64,000 nucleotides of DNA, from positions 10,186,001-10,250,000 of the forward strand of contig JAFFSR010000229.1 of NCBI GenBank assembly GCA_017163975.1, read 5' to 3'. Below the pieces are notes generated by a model. It did no database searches, was not told where the DNA came from, and saw nothing but the letters and a program-made list of their open reading frames with translations. The stretch comes from Anastatus disparis. Lineage: Eukaryota; Arthropoda; Insecta; Hymenoptera; Eupelmidae. Of this stretch, positions 36,448 to 48,600 are shown in pieces. Position 1 is the stretch's first letter. The number at the start of each line of letters is the position of its first letter. The translations under genes were made by a program, and so were the position numbers.

Positions 36448-37810
36448 TCACATTGTAAGACGTCTCAGATCATTTGATTGTGCAGTATCTTCATGGCTGT
36501 TAACTTGATCATCAATTTGATTTAAATCTAGAAGATAAAAAACACTTTTAACCAACATTTAATGTCCATATATGCACAAGATTTTATTATATTCATATAT
36601 TTTATTAAATTTGTTATATTAAATTTCAAAAAAATATTAATTCTGTGATATGATTATTTTAGGAAAATAATTTCATTATTAAAAAAAACTTACTTTGACT
36701 AGATTGCTTTTTTATTTCATCCAAAATTTCATTTATATGGTATCGCAATTTATAGTTTAATCGTTTCAACATCCAATTTTCATAATTATTATTAGATAAA
36801 TTATATATTTTGTTTAAAATACTTTTTTTTGCTTCTAATGGTAATTCATTATGCGGATTATTTAACCATATTTTGATATGATCTTTAATATCCATATTAT
36901 TAATCATTGCATCTACGAGATGACTTTTGTACAACAACCAGTCCTTCAATTTTGGTGCATGGATATCTGTATTATTTGCTTGCATCACTAAAAAAATTAT
37001 AAATTTCGTGAAGTTTTATTAACTAGGAGAGTGTCACATCTTAAGATTTCAAAGTTATTTAAAGTGTAGAAAACAAGTATCATAACAAAAGATAAAATAA
37101 TAACAATCAACTTTATGAATGAAACTAATGCGAACTTAGCTAGGAAATATTGAAAACTAAAATGCAAAACAGATTTAAAGTTCAAGCAGAGCAACAACAA
37201 AGAAATCTAAAAAAAACAAAAATCATTCGACTAGACAATAATTTAAAATTTGATGATTAAGATATCCAAATTGACATAAGCAAAAGAAATTTTCATCACT
37301 TTACAACTAAATAGATATACAAAAAAATAAATAATTTAGAAAATATTATTATTAAAGAAACATCTATTGTATACAAGCTTATAACGTAGAATAGTAGTAG
37401 AATTTTTGTAAAATTTTAATATTTTTAATTATGCTTCAAAGGCCAAATTTCAATTCTAAAGGTGTATCACTCTATAATTTACAATTTAAATTTATTGAAT
37501 TTTTTAATTCTTGAATATCAAGAATTTCGATTTTATTTTATAGTCATAAAATATCAAATAAATACTCACTTGGAAGATCTTCAACAATTATTTCCTTGTT
37601 TTCATAAATAAAATACTTTACACTGTCATAATATTTTTTTCTATCTCCATACTTTGTATAAATAAATGAAGCCATAGCTTTAATTTCTTCATTTGAAATG
37701 TTACTCAACATTTCTTCAGTATCAATTTTATTTTGTAATAAATAATTCAGCAATGAATAATATAAATTATCTTCCCATTCAAGGCCCTGGCGCCTTCTAA
37801 ATCCACTCAT
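36448..37810 (-). CDS. Unrecognised three-exon gene
   Basis: Exons 37810..37570 (ATG), 36987..36694 and 36527..36448 (TGA), 204 residues. Donors are GTGAGT and GTAAGT, acceptors TTTTTAG and TTCTAG, both junctions phase 1. It begins MSGFRRRQGLEWEDNLYYSL, continues with NEEIKAMASFIYTKYGD and in exon 2 with DWLLYKSHLVDAMINNMD and KIWLNNPHNELPLEAK. It is rich in Asn, Lys, Tyr and Leu and probably mostly helical. No signal peptide or known domain. The last exon ends ...RRLTM and TGA overlaps a good donor (AAT|GTGAGT), so a longer form is possible. The phrase LLNYLLQNKID faintly recalls IVNYLLCNKDI in exon 2 of the A genes; too little to call homology. Single copy in the window. Confidence 0.55.
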
Positions 37811-38413
37811 ATTGTTTAATATATTACAACTTTTTTATAATTTATTTTTTTGAGCAGAAAAATTTTTCTTTCAAGGGTATTAATATTATAATACAATTTA
37901 CTAAAGCACTATAAAAAATATTTTAAAATATTTTTATACAATATTAATGTTTGACCTCATTTATAAAGGATAACAAGATCAAAGTTTTCTCACAAATACA
38001 ATATAATCATAATTATTTTTCAAAAGATTTTAACAATGTGACTGATGTAATATAGATATTTTCAAAACGTGTGTAGCGTATATGTACCGGCTAAGGGCTA
38101 TTCGCTACGGGTATAAGGTAGGGAGATACTTTGTGTATATTATTTTATGTTTTAAACATGAAGGTGTACGTAGCCTTATACTCTACGTATGGAGCATCGT
38201 CAGGAAGTTAGGTCAAATGATGTACAAGAGGAGTAAGTGGTGATAATTATTTATTAGGTGTTGTCACCTCAAGATGTTGACCAAATACTGAAGAAGCGTG
38301 TGTCGGCTTTGCCGAGCTTACCTTCTACATGGTTCTCCTTCTCTCTCTCTTCTATCTGCGCTTGCGCTCTTGCGCTAACATAATATGTAGCCTGCCTACA
38401 CGGGCAAGTCTAT

Positions 38414-38646
38414 TGCCCCGAACACAATAGTCCGCAATTTGTTCGGCGGACACGCCAATTCACTAGATCGTGCCTAGGGAATTTTTAGAGCCAACTGTAA
38501 GAAAATAAATTCAATTTCAGGCATTATGCCCTAAGCAAAATATTTTGCAATTTATTTTCTTACAGTTAGCTCTAAAAATTCCCTAGGCACGATCTAGTGA
38601 ATTGGCGTGTCCACCGAAGAAATTGCGGACTATTGTGTTCGGGGCA
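38414..38646. mobile_element. Palindrome with arms of about 100 bases
   Basis: TGCCCCGAACACAATAGTCC at the left is mirrored by GGACTATTGTGTTCGGGGCA at the right. Arms continue through CCAATTCACTAGATCGTGCC and AATTTTTAGAGC to a 40-base loop. High arm identity suggests a young foldback element. Confidence 0.8.
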
Positions 38647-38732
38647 TATAACCGCCCTCTAATGGTTTGGAGGAAAAGTGGCGGTTGCGAGCAAGCTCAG
38701 GCTTTTAGACTCGAATTTATAGTCCATCCTAC

Positions 38733-39010
38733 TAAAAAATCTCAGGTGAGAAATCAGGTGATTTCTCATGCCAAAATCTTATGTGACAATTTTATTCGTT
38801 TTTTAGGTATTGCAAATCATTTTTAATCGGTTGAGGACTATTTTTCAAAATTTTGGACTTAAAAAAATTTTTTTTAAATCAGTCCAAATTTTTTAAGTCA
38901 AAAAATTTTAAAAATAGTGCTTAATTGATTAAAAATAATTTGCAATACCTAAAAAACGAATAAAATTGTCACATGAGAAATGACCTGATTTCTCATCTGA
39001 GATTTTTTTG
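38733..39010. mobile_element. Palindromic MITE with AAAAAATCTCAG ends
   Basis: AAAAAATCTCAGGTGAGAAA and ATTTCTCATCTGAGATTTTT form the ends; the arms include TTATTCGTTTTTTAGGTATT and its complement and meet in an A/T-rich centre. Confidence 0.75.
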
Positions 39011-39336
39011 TGGGGCAGCCTTTGCCAAAGATAATAAATTTTTGATTATCCGGTGGATATAATAAAACTTATTGTAACTCGAAGATAAAATAAGTAATAT
39101 CAGCAAGGACTTGATCAGCATTCAAGTATATAAGATTTTTTGAGCTTAAATCCTTGTTTAAAAAATATTTTAATATTATTACAATCATCGATTGTCATTA
39201 AAAAATATTGATGGTTTAAATTTTTATTTTATTCAACGTTGCTATATTAAATATAATAAATATATCAATATAATATAATCGCCATATTATTGTCTCCAGC
39301 GCATTTATAAACAAAGTAATTATCTCAATCGGATGA

Positions 39337-39413
39337 CATCGGGATTCAAACTAGGACCATCTTTTTTACGAATTCATCATTCTGCCGACTGATCCACTGA
39401 AGGCTTCATTTTA
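39337..39413 (-). mobile_element. tRNA-like SINE head fragment
   Basis: The minus strand reads GTGGATCAGTCGGCAGAATG then AGTTTGAATCCCGATG, matching the box A and box B patterns with normal spacing, but without a closing acceptor stem. Probably the head of a fourth, old SINE type. Confidence 0.5.
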
Positions 39414-39684
39414 ATTAATGTTAATATTGAAATTTTCGACTAATCGGTACATGGAAGAAATAATTCGGATAAAAATATTAATTTTCTATAATAAAATGAT
39501 CGCATAATGCAATCACGGTAAAAAATTAATTTAGCTTGTAGTGAAATTTGCAATAATTGTAATAAAAAATTCCATATTATTAGCAAATTCAACCACAAAA
39601 AACGGTAATTTTTAGTAATAATGGAAGTCTGTAACAACTTTACTGTAATCTATAATTATTTTGAAACATATTTATAACGATAAT

Positions 39685-39876
39685 TTAATTTTCAATCTGT
39701 TCCCAAGTTTGTGCCTCAGTAGGATTAAAATTATCTAAAAATTGTGTAGTGTAACCGACTCTAACAGTGATATTTTTTGTATTACTCGAAATATTGTTAA
39801 ATTTTCCATGATTAAATTTTGCCGCACTGTATAAAACAGCATTGAGCACCAATGTTAATGCAAGAATAAGTTTCAT
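39685..39876 (-). CDS. Small putative secreted peptide (63 aa)
   Basis: Single-exon frame starting MKLILALTLVLNAVLYSA, a classic signal peptide: Lys-2, then a hydrophobic core of about 14 residues and a small-residue cleavage region near Ser17-Ala19. The mature part, about 44 residues, has two N-glycosylation sequons (NIS at 28, NIT at 35), no cysteines, and ends WEQIEN before TAA. It could also be the first exon of a longer secreted protein, since the end is AT-rich. A decayed copy (27,078) and a truncated one (12,310) show that the gene travelled with the segmental duplication. Function unknown. Confidence 0.6.
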   Translation of the reverse strand: MKLILALTLVLNAVLYSAAKFNHGKFNNISSNTKNITVRVGYTTQFLDNFNPTEAQTWEQIEN

Positions 39877-40396
39877 GATTCATTTACGACTGTTACTGAT
39901 ATTCCAACTATGGTGAGAGATATAAACAAGGATTATGCAATGTATTTTTAGTATCACTTTTTCTGATTTCATTTTTAGTTTATATCATTATTAATAATTG
40001 AATTTAACATTAAATATATTGATTTTTAAAGGAATATTTAATAAAGCTTAAATATTTTTATTGATTCATTAGAAAAATCAAACACTAAGGAATATTTAGG
40101 ATATATTAAAGTACTTATTTGAATAAATTTTATTTTATTATTACTACTATAATACAATCACTATGAAAATCTTCAATTAAATGAAATATAATCTAAAGAT
40201 GATTACTTTTTTTCTTATATTAATTTCTCTTTCAGTGGATTTTTTTAATTAAAAAAAGAATAATACTATATACACATCAAAATAATTTATTATAAAACTT
40301 ACAAACTTGTAATTTAGAATCTTAATTAATAAAATTTAACTCCTAATCTATTTCATGTCTCTTAAATACTGGACATTTAAGTTAATAACTTAATTT

Positions 40397-40484
40397 CCCT
40401 GGTAGAAATTTACTCTTGATCTGTCTAGTTATGTATGTTAAATAATCGAGGCCTCGATAAAACTAGACAATTTTTCTACCAGAG
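40397..40484. mobile_element. 88-bp MITE absent from duplicate copy III
   Basis: CTGGTAGAAATT and TTTTTCTACCAG are inverted ends, with inner TCTAGTT / AACTAGA. Copy III (about 28,055) reads AACTTAACTTATGGTAAAT without it. Confidence 0.75.
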
Positions 40485-40589
40485 TTACGGTAAATTTTGC
40501 ATTTAAGTCAGTATTATATTATTTGAAATAAAATAAAAAAATGTTCATATAAAAATTTCTTGCTTAAAATACTTTATATAAGATGTTTA

Positions 40590-40688
40590 TTAATCCACTT
40601 CCATCTTGAAATTTATTAATTTCTTCAGTGATTCTATTCTGTTGTTAAAAATAACTTTTTGTTCCTTCGTATTAATTTTTTCGATAGT
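40590..40688 (-). pseudogene. Relic of the family's last exon
   Basis: Reads NTKEQKVIFNNRIESLKKL then INFKMEVD and TAA, clearly related to KTKEDKVVFEERIDSLRKL in the working terminal exons, but without the first half of the exon or its acceptor. It shows that the array once contained more copies. Confidence 0.65.
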
Positions 40689-41673
40689 TCTATTTGAGGG
40701 GCACTAACGTCGTTAGCCGTATCCACTAAAAAGAAATTATAACTTTTTTGTATGATTGATGAAAATACTTTTAAATTGTATTTTTAAGAGAAAAATAAAT
40801 AAAATCTTTTTTTTAATATATAACTTTGAAACCTTAATTTACAGAAATCATAATTTGAAAAATTTTTTCAAAGTATTCAAATACGGTTTTTAAAATAAAA
40901 GGAAAATTTGCAACCAATAACTAAAATTAATTGTAATATAAAAAGTTATATTAAAAAAGTCAAAAAAATAAATTGCTTGTATAATACAAAAATAATAAAC
41001 AGTATACATTTTAGATACGTTTGAATTAGAGATAGAATAATAAAAATGTTTGAAGACCCAGAAATTTGCGTGCGTTGAAGAGATGCAAAATCCTGCTTTT
41101 TTTCGAACGGCTTTTCTGGAGCTTTCGTGTTTTACACTAAAAATTTCCGTGTATCAGAAATTTATATTGTCTTGCTTTTGATTTTTACGTGAATAAAAGA
41201 AAATTAATTACATATTTGTAAAAAAATTTGTTTTGCGTTTCAAATTTTTAAAATGGATAAAATAAATATTTTTTCATAAATTTTAAATATTTTTCTTCCA
41301 TTTAGATAATAAAAAATTTTCATTTTCACGTTAATTATACTTTTTAAATGTAATTTTTTTTAAAGATACGATTTAACTGAATATTATCTTTCCTGCAAGA
41401 GATAATATACTTTCAGGTAATATTTTTACTATCAATTTGGATGAAAACTTGTTTTCTTTTTATTTTTCTGGCAATTATTGCACTAGCTTATGATGTTAAT
41501 TTAGATAAGTATATAAATACAATTATTTTACAAAATTTATTAATAACAAAATGTAAATAATATTAAGTTTTTCATCTCGGTATCAGATGTTCATGAATTT
41601 TTTCTTAATTTGAATCTTTTATAGTTAATTTTATTCTTTGCAATTTTGCATTATGAATAAAAGTTTTCTATAT

Positions 41674-41858
41674 AGTCATTCTGCGGATCATTCGGTAGAG
41701 CGTTGTATTCGTAATCTCGAGGTTCTAAGTTCGAATCCCGCTCTCGGCAGCCGGTTGATAGAAGCACCAGTGTATGTTACATGTGCTTTTTTCACAAACA
41801 CACTTACGAGCTCCGACGCTGATTAGCATTGCATAATTATAGCGACGTTAAAAAAAAA
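41674..41858 (+). mobile_element. tRNA-derived SINE, family 1
   Basis: Head CTGCGGATCATTCGGTAGAG, box B AAGTTCGAATCCCGCTC, body TAGAAGCACCAGTGTATG and a GCGACGTT-A(n) end. Same insertion as 29,303. A 62-codon frame here is incidental. Confidence 0.8.
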
Positions 41859-42228
41859 GTATTCTACAAATATTTTACGAATAATTTTCTTGACTTAGAG
41901 TGGAATTTTTTAATTGAAGAAAAAACAATAATATTTACATATCTAAATATTTTATTATAAGACTTACAAACTAAGCGAACTTAGTTAAATGTTTCACTAA
42001 TTAAGCATACTTAAGCTAAATGTTTTATTGGGTAACTAACAATCTTAGTTAATAAAATATAACTTTAATTTCTTTTAATCATCTTAAATGTTGTACATCT
42101 AAGTGCATAACTTAACTTATAATAATCTTACATTTAAATAAGTGTCATATTATTTAAAATAAAAATATTTATTTTAAATAATATGACATTTATTCTTCTA
42201 TAAAGTATTTGATACATGATGTTTATAA

Positions 42229-45200
42229 TTAATCAACTTCCATCTTGATAGAAATATTCATTAATTTCCTTAATGAATCTATTCTTTCTTCGAACACAAC
42301 TTTGTCTTCCTTAGTTTGTATTTTTTCAGATCCACAGAGTTTCATTAAATATTCATAACTTTGAGCCAAATGCTCTTTTCTTTTTCTCAAATTTTCTGGT
42401 TTGAACCCTTTGAAAATCTGAGGCTCAAGAGCTAGTAACTTTTTGTAAGTCTACAAAGATTTATTTATCATAAATTAACTTACATCTATATAATTATGGT
42501 TATTTATCATAAATCAACTTACATCTAGTCATGAAATTATGGTTTAAACAATATTTTTGATAAATGATAAATTCATTGAAATATAATAAAATTTTATTTA
42601 CTCACACAATCTTTCTTTAGGTCATCAAGATTGTTCAATATAAATTTTATTAAATATTTATCCTTTGTTTCATCCCATCGTAACAAAGTTTCATTGTTCA
42701 TTAATGTATGAAAAATTTCGTTGGTAATAGCATCACCTTAAAAATTAAAAATTTATAAATCAGAGATAGTTATGAGACAATGATTATAATGAAAAAATGT
42801 AGTTTACTTTTATTATTTTGCTTAGGTGATTCATCATCAGAATCATCAATTGTAATGATTATAGGCTTTTGGTCTCCAAAATTTCCTGATGATGTAATGT
42901 TTTCAGGAATAAATGATGTAGGAATTTGTGATTTAACATTTATTAGTAAATCTTCATCAGAACCATCAATTGTGATGATTTTAGTATTGAATATTGAAGA
43001 CCTTTGGACTTCGAAATTTTTTGTAATGGAATCAATCATCGGACTAGAGGTAATTTCAAAAGATTCACGAGTTTTGATTGAACTTCTTGATGATATTGTG
43101 TCTTCAGGAATTTCTGATTTAATATTTGTTAGTAATTCTTTATTAGAATCATCAATTGTAATATCAGTACTTAGTATTGAAGACTGCTGGTCTCCAAAAT
43201 TTTCTGTTGCAGAATCAATATTCTGACTGGAGGTAATTTCAAAAGACTCACCAGTTTCGATTAAACTTCTTGATGACACAATATTTTCAGCAATTTGTGG
43301 TATCAATTTATTGATTGTTGATTCCTGACCATTATTATTTATTATTTTTTCTTGTAATTTTGGATCTGGTGTATCCTCTGCATCTAAAAAAGTTTTTTTA
43401 GTAAAAATCATTATAAATAAATTAATTAATGTGATGAACTTTTATTTTTCTTATTGATTAAAATACCGTAGCATAATTATATTATTATTACTTAAATGTC
43501 CTCAATAAAAAACTTACCTATTTTCGGCTGTATTTGAGTCATAATATTGGACGAGGTCGAAGACGATTGATTTTCCTTATTAACTTCGTTTAACGGTGTA
43601 GATGACCGTATATTGTCCATGGATAAGGTCGATTTGTTTTTTTCTGAAGTTTGCATTTTATTTTCATCCATTTGATCTGCAACTATCTCGTTGTTCATAT
43701 CGTTGTCAAACGTTAGAGTTTCTGGATTAACAATCGTTTTCGTAGTATCTACTACCGTTGGACTAATCATGTCTTTTATAACTTCGTCAATTACAACTTT
43801 ATTGCCATTGTTTTCGTCGATTACCGCAATGTCGTTTTCATTAGTTTTAGGACTACTCAAATTATTATTAACGGCGCAATCGGATGGTAGTACATTTGAT
43901 TCATTTTGTTCGACTTCCCCTAAAGGATCTTTTGTATTGGACGATGAGTTGATATCTGATCCGTTGTTTGAAGATGTATCGTTGTCGAATTCTTGGGGAA
44001 TAACAATTTCTAAAGGCGAAACCAGTCCTATATTATCCGACATTGCAGAATCAGAACTGTTTTCATCCGCATTACATACCAAAGCATTTACGATTTGAGA
44101 ATGCATTTGTACAACATTCGAATTACCAATGGTAATATTCGGTAAATCGGATATTGCAGCTGGACTTTTATTCGATTTGATTGAAGATTGGGTTGCTAAA
44201 ATTAAAAAAGCAATTTTATAATATTGTTCGCATAATAAACATTATTCCCAACCAATTTCAAATACGTACGTGCATTATCAATTTTTTCAACGTTGGTGTC
44301 AATACTCGAAAAACTATTTTCCGATAGATTATCCGTTTTTGATGTAGTTGGTAATCGACGTTTAGTCACATTGAAATCATCGATTGGGTCTTGATCATCG
44401 CTTTCATTGACATCTAAAAAAAAATATAATTCATTTATAGCTTTAGTGTTTACATTAATTGTTATTAATTAATAATCTGAATTTTCTGAAGTCAATAATT
44501 ATTATACAAATAATACTCGTTTTCAAATGTAATCAATGTAACATATACGTAAATATGATTAAGAGATGTAATTTAGGATACTCAAAATTCATATAATAAC
44601 AAAATAACCCGACATTCTATAAGTTTTTTGAGAATATACTATAAATAGTAATTGTTACAACGTTTGTTTTTATCGAACTTCATATAACTTTATGGAAAAA
44701 TTAAACCTATGCAGTGTTACATAATTCCTTTGCGATGTATTAGCGAAAAGGAAAGGGTGGAAGTATTCCCAACATTATAACAATTACCCGTTATACGGTA
44801 ATAAAGTCAGGATGAATATCTACAAATACCGGCATAGACAAACCAGAAGTCTTTTCCATCCACTCAAATATTACATCATAATATAAATTATTACAAGACA
44901 TGCAACGGCAACTTCGATCGGTATAGAGTTCGTTATTTTACGTATAAATTTGGAAATGAATTAAATTTCTCGTTTAGAAAAAATTTTTTTTTAAATTTCA
45001 TCTTACCACAATTCTCATACGTCTTTACACCGGAAATAAAATAATTACGATTACTTACCCTAAAGACAATTAACAAACGTGAATAACCTGACATTTTTAA
45101 TCTATATATTTAAGTAGTTAAATTTTAGATAACCTAAAGTCTTATAATGATCAAACAAACAATTATCATAATTGTTCGAAAGTAGAATAATTTTTTACAA

Positions 45201-47860
45201 CCTGATAAAAGTCGGAATTAGATTAGGTATAAATTTGCAAAAATGGCCAAAAATAGCGGTATTGAAAATTATCCATAACATCGCTGTTTACAATTAATTT
45301 TAATGTAGTAAAGTTTTTGAAATACCTGAACTCTTGCGTTTTTCTGGTCTCGATCGCTTCCGGCGTTTACCGCTTTTACACGATGGGACTTTTGCTAATA
45401 GTTGAGCGCCTCTTTTCTTACTGTCCTTCTTTATCGAACCGGTATCTGTACCATCGTGTTGGCGAATTTGTAATTCTTCAGTGAACCTCTTTTTGAATTT
45501 GAGGAAACGTCGCAACCGAGCTTTTTCCCTTACTGAAGTGTTTTCGGTTAATTGACTTTCATAATCGATGTTGATAAAGTCGGTAATTATCGCGTTGTAT
45601 TGTGCGACGTGATGAAGATTTAAAACGAGGTCCATTGGTTGCGGTGTTTCAACTCTAGGCTCCAACATCATCACCGGCACATTTTCCGATCTAAAAAGAG
45701 GATACAAAATAAAATAAGCTTAGGTCTAATCAGCGATATTTCTTCAAACAGCATAACACGCGTCATCGATCGGAATAAATTGTAGTACTAATAATCACGC
45801 AGTAGAAATTATAAAAAATTCAATTGATATTAATTGTTCATCGATAAGGTGTCCATTGGACTGTATCGCGTGTATCGTTGTAACGATCGCCTCGGGCATA
45901 CGAATTGTAGATTACGAATGTGGTGTACCGCAGAAACTACGATATTTAGCTACTGTCGGTGACGCCGACTCGGGTGTCCGGAATGTCACAATTTTATCAG
46001 CTCACAACTGTCATCCGCACATTACAAACATATGACCTTTCGGACCGATAAGTGATTATATTTCTATTAGTAAAATCTAAAAAATTGCAAAAGGCTTCCG
46101 TGTTACGCTGTTTACCCGGTTTTGTAACGTTCTGACGACCGACAGTACACGCTAACTATTATAACGCCAGGCAATTATGTTTGTTTAACTTACTCCAGGA
46201 CCAGACAGTTTGGATGCATCTCAGATAATTGATTGCATGTGTAGTCATCTTCTGGGTCGATTATAATTGCCCGATAATCAAAGAATTCTTCTGCGGCGTC
46301 GGACTCCAATTGAATATCAAGCCCCAACGTCTTAAATGTGTTGAAACCATAAGCCTCCTTTAACGGTGGCATCCTGACCAGAAATCCAAAAGGCAGGATC
46401 TTTGGTATGGGTAATCCCCTAAACAATTCGATAAAGTTTTATTATGTAAATACGAAAGGCATTCATAGTTACTTACCACAATACATGACAGTGTAATCTC
46501 ATCAAATATTCCTTGTCTTTGTCGATCTCAAAAAAGCCATGACATCGGGCATTCTGAATAATTTTACTCATTTGTAATTGGCATCTCCTCGTATTCATTT
46601 CGTTCATTAATGCCCGGAACGAATCGGAGTTCAGCACAGTTTTTTCGTCCATAGTAACATCATGGCCTGTTGTTGGCAATAAAATATTTTGCCGGGTTAA
46701 ACTTCGTACCACCGCGTAAGAAAACAGATTATGTTTAAATTCACCATGAAGAAGCCCATTGTATATTTTTTCGTAATCAACATCTGTTCTCCTGAAATAA
46801 TTAAACAGAGTTAAATTAAAGTACCGTATGAATCACTTGTAAAAATACTGTATTGTGAAATATAAATAACGTTTATCCGCACGTTCATATCAACATGTCA
46901 GCGCCCTTGTATTTAAGCAAACCACAGACTGATTTACTGCCATTCTGTTTTAAAGTATTAGTTTCCGCGCGCGCCAATTTAATTCAATGCGGTGTAAGGA
47001 CGTATGATATCGAGTGTTTAAAAACACTAAATTAGTAAACATATAGTAATTCAATTACGCAATGATAAAATCTTTTGTTGAATACTGAACAATCATAAAA
47101 ATTAATTTACTACAGCGTCTTAACAACAAAAGTATATATGTCGATTTCAAGTGCTGTGAGTATAGTTATTCCAAGATTAAATAATTTTGTATTGAATAAT
47201 ATTTCGCAACTCCGAAATTTAGAACATCAATCGCTCGATAATTAACGTACGATTGCAATAACATAGAACGTTAAACATTTTATAAATATAACACCACATA
47301 GTTTACTTTATATGTAAATTATATAATGGACCCAGTACCAACATCATATAGTGAGTTAATTGCATCGATAAGATTGTATACAAAACGTTCTGAATTTCCG
47401 CGAATTCTTAACAGCTATGATGCGAAAGGCATTCAAAGTATATTTCGTATGTTTTTGTATTGACAATTATAATAGGACATTAAAGAAAGACTTACCGTTT
47501 AAATAAAAAATACAAAATGGTGTACATGGCCGAAAAACAATATTCCTTTAGACGATGGGCCATGACGTTCGTAAAAAGATATCGAATTTTTAGGGCCACG
47601 TCATGCGGTAAATACTCGCCTCGCGACTTTCCCGTTATAGTGGCACCGCCATTGAAATTCTTGATGATGCCAGCAATCGATTGATCCGTGACCGGGTGTT
47701 CCAATTTGGGTAGTATGTAATTATTACCGCAAGCATCTTGAATAACCTGTGTTATTCGCGCGCACGCATCTGGGATCGTGTTAAACATATATGGTTGCAC
47801 TCTGTATCGTGTGTCGTTCGTACGCTTAGTACGACTGGTCGATGGCTGTGGCGATCCCAT
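42229..47860 (-). CDS. Nine-exon nuclear-type gene with multi-SIM-like C-terminal part (1006 aa)
   Basis: Exons: 47860..47496, 46791..46477, 46418..46194, 45690..45326, 44413..44270, 44195..43518, 43383..42808, 42736..42606, 42450..42229. All 16 splice sites are GT/AG and the phases join without a break (2,2,2,1,1,1,1,0); total 3021 nt. The start is MGSPQPSTSRTK. Residues 1-300 look globular, with better codon variety than the rest (ARITQVIQDACG, HCHVLWGLPIPK). About 405-422 is a dense basic stretch (SGKRRKRSRPEKRKSS), a likely nuclear signal. 424-700 is Ser/Asn/Asp-rich and probably disordered. 698-889 is the repeat exon with runs IITIDGSDEDL and IIITIDDSDDESP. 890-1006 is the charged helical C-terminus shared with A2 and A3. 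No enzyme domain recognised. It is probably the parent of the shared 3' exons, since its frame is undamaged. SUMO-dependent nuclear function is inference. Confidence 0.72.
42808..43383 (-). repeat. Coding repeats: SIM-like modules of the long gene
   Basis: The exon begins DAEDTPDPKLQEK and holds three modules with TRESFEITSS-type spacers and hydrophobic/acidic runs TDITIDDSNKELL, IITIDGSDEDLL and IIITIDDSDDESP. It is closest to the exons at 14,031 and 14,355 at its start and to 7160-7912 in the middle and end, which implies exchange between copies. Confidence 0.7.
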
Positions 47861-48080
47861 AACGAACACTGCGAACTATACATAAAATAAACACAAATTA
47901 ATATAGTTATTATCGCGAATACACGATCTCGAAATAATATAGTGTATTATTTTCCCGAACTATAACTCAAAAATTCTAATTAATATAAATCAATAATATG
48001 TAGTTGATTAATAAATAATAATTATATGAAAAAAAATTTGAAAATATGTAATTATTTATACTAAAACAAAACAATTAATG

Positions 48081-48600
48081 TTAAGTCGGAAAACTTTCGT
48101 AAACTTTACACCTAACCTCAAAATTAATAATGTCAACTTTGATATAACGCTTTGCACATCTAATCTTCGCACTTGGAATTGGATTTATATCATCCGCGAC
48201 ACGCAAAAAGACGAACACTTGATATGAACAAGTTTTTTTATCTCTAGAAACCACTTGATACTTTTCGATTAAGAAACACCAAAATTTGTAGTGTCCGACT
48301 CGGAGTGTGACCGCCAACTGATCCCCTCTTTCAAGTAATAACAAAGACCGCGCAATGCCCTCTGAGATACTTCGCCTTCATTGTTGTCGGTTTTTTTTGT
48401 TATAACATTTAAAAAATAATACTTTTTTTTTTTACTACCAAAACAAAACTACTACGGTGAAAAATAATATATCACTCGGTTTCTTGAATGTCTGAATAAA
48501 GAAGCTCTGGTTTTAACGTTTTTCTAGTAATATCGAAGGTGTCGTCGTCTTCTCGGAATATCACTTGAATGATAATATTTGTGTTGTTCGCGTAAACCAT
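48081..48600 (-). CDS. Candidate small two-exon gene
   Basis: An ATG at 48,600 opens MVYANNTNIIIQVIFRED and runs 42 codons to GAG TGA, where GA|GTGATA could be a donor. A second open stretch ends ...RCKVYESFPT and TAA at 48,081 and contains RGDQLAVTLRVGHYKFWCFL. A junction into GCGAAGTATCTC at about 48,378 would keep phase 2, but the acceptor has a weak pyrimidine tract. The codon use and mixed composition look coding, unlike nearby AT-rich spacer. No family recognised. It lies between the long gene and the tandem array. Confidence 0.35.

Larger units (their letters stand above)
37820..39530. other. Intergenic region with nested palindromes
   Basis: 38,050-38,400 is more GC-rich than its surroundings and ends in CT-rich sequence. 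Two large palindromes follow (38,414 and 38,733) and a SINE-like fragment is at 39,337. The plus frame at 38,602-38,826 spans palindrome arms and is not taken as a gene. Confidence 0.5.
39535..42228. repeat. Segmental duplication copy IV (matches 26,927-29,730)
   Basis: Collinear with copy III. It carries the intact secreted-peptide gene, a relic terminal exon at 40,590, a MITE at 40,397 not present in copy III, and a family-1 SINE at 41,674. Confidence 0.75.

Noticed and set aside
38602..38826. 74-codon plus frame (MACPPKKLRT start)
   Set aside because: It crosses arms of two palindromic elements and has no homologous copy.
43691..44098. 135-codon plus frame
   Set aside because: Antisense shadow of exon 6 of the long gene, whose own splice sites and phases fit.
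1..48000. Integrated polydnavirus-like segments in a wasp genome
   Set aside because: No recognised viral gene family, excision motif or nudiviral core gene was seen; spliced duplicating genes alone do not justify it.
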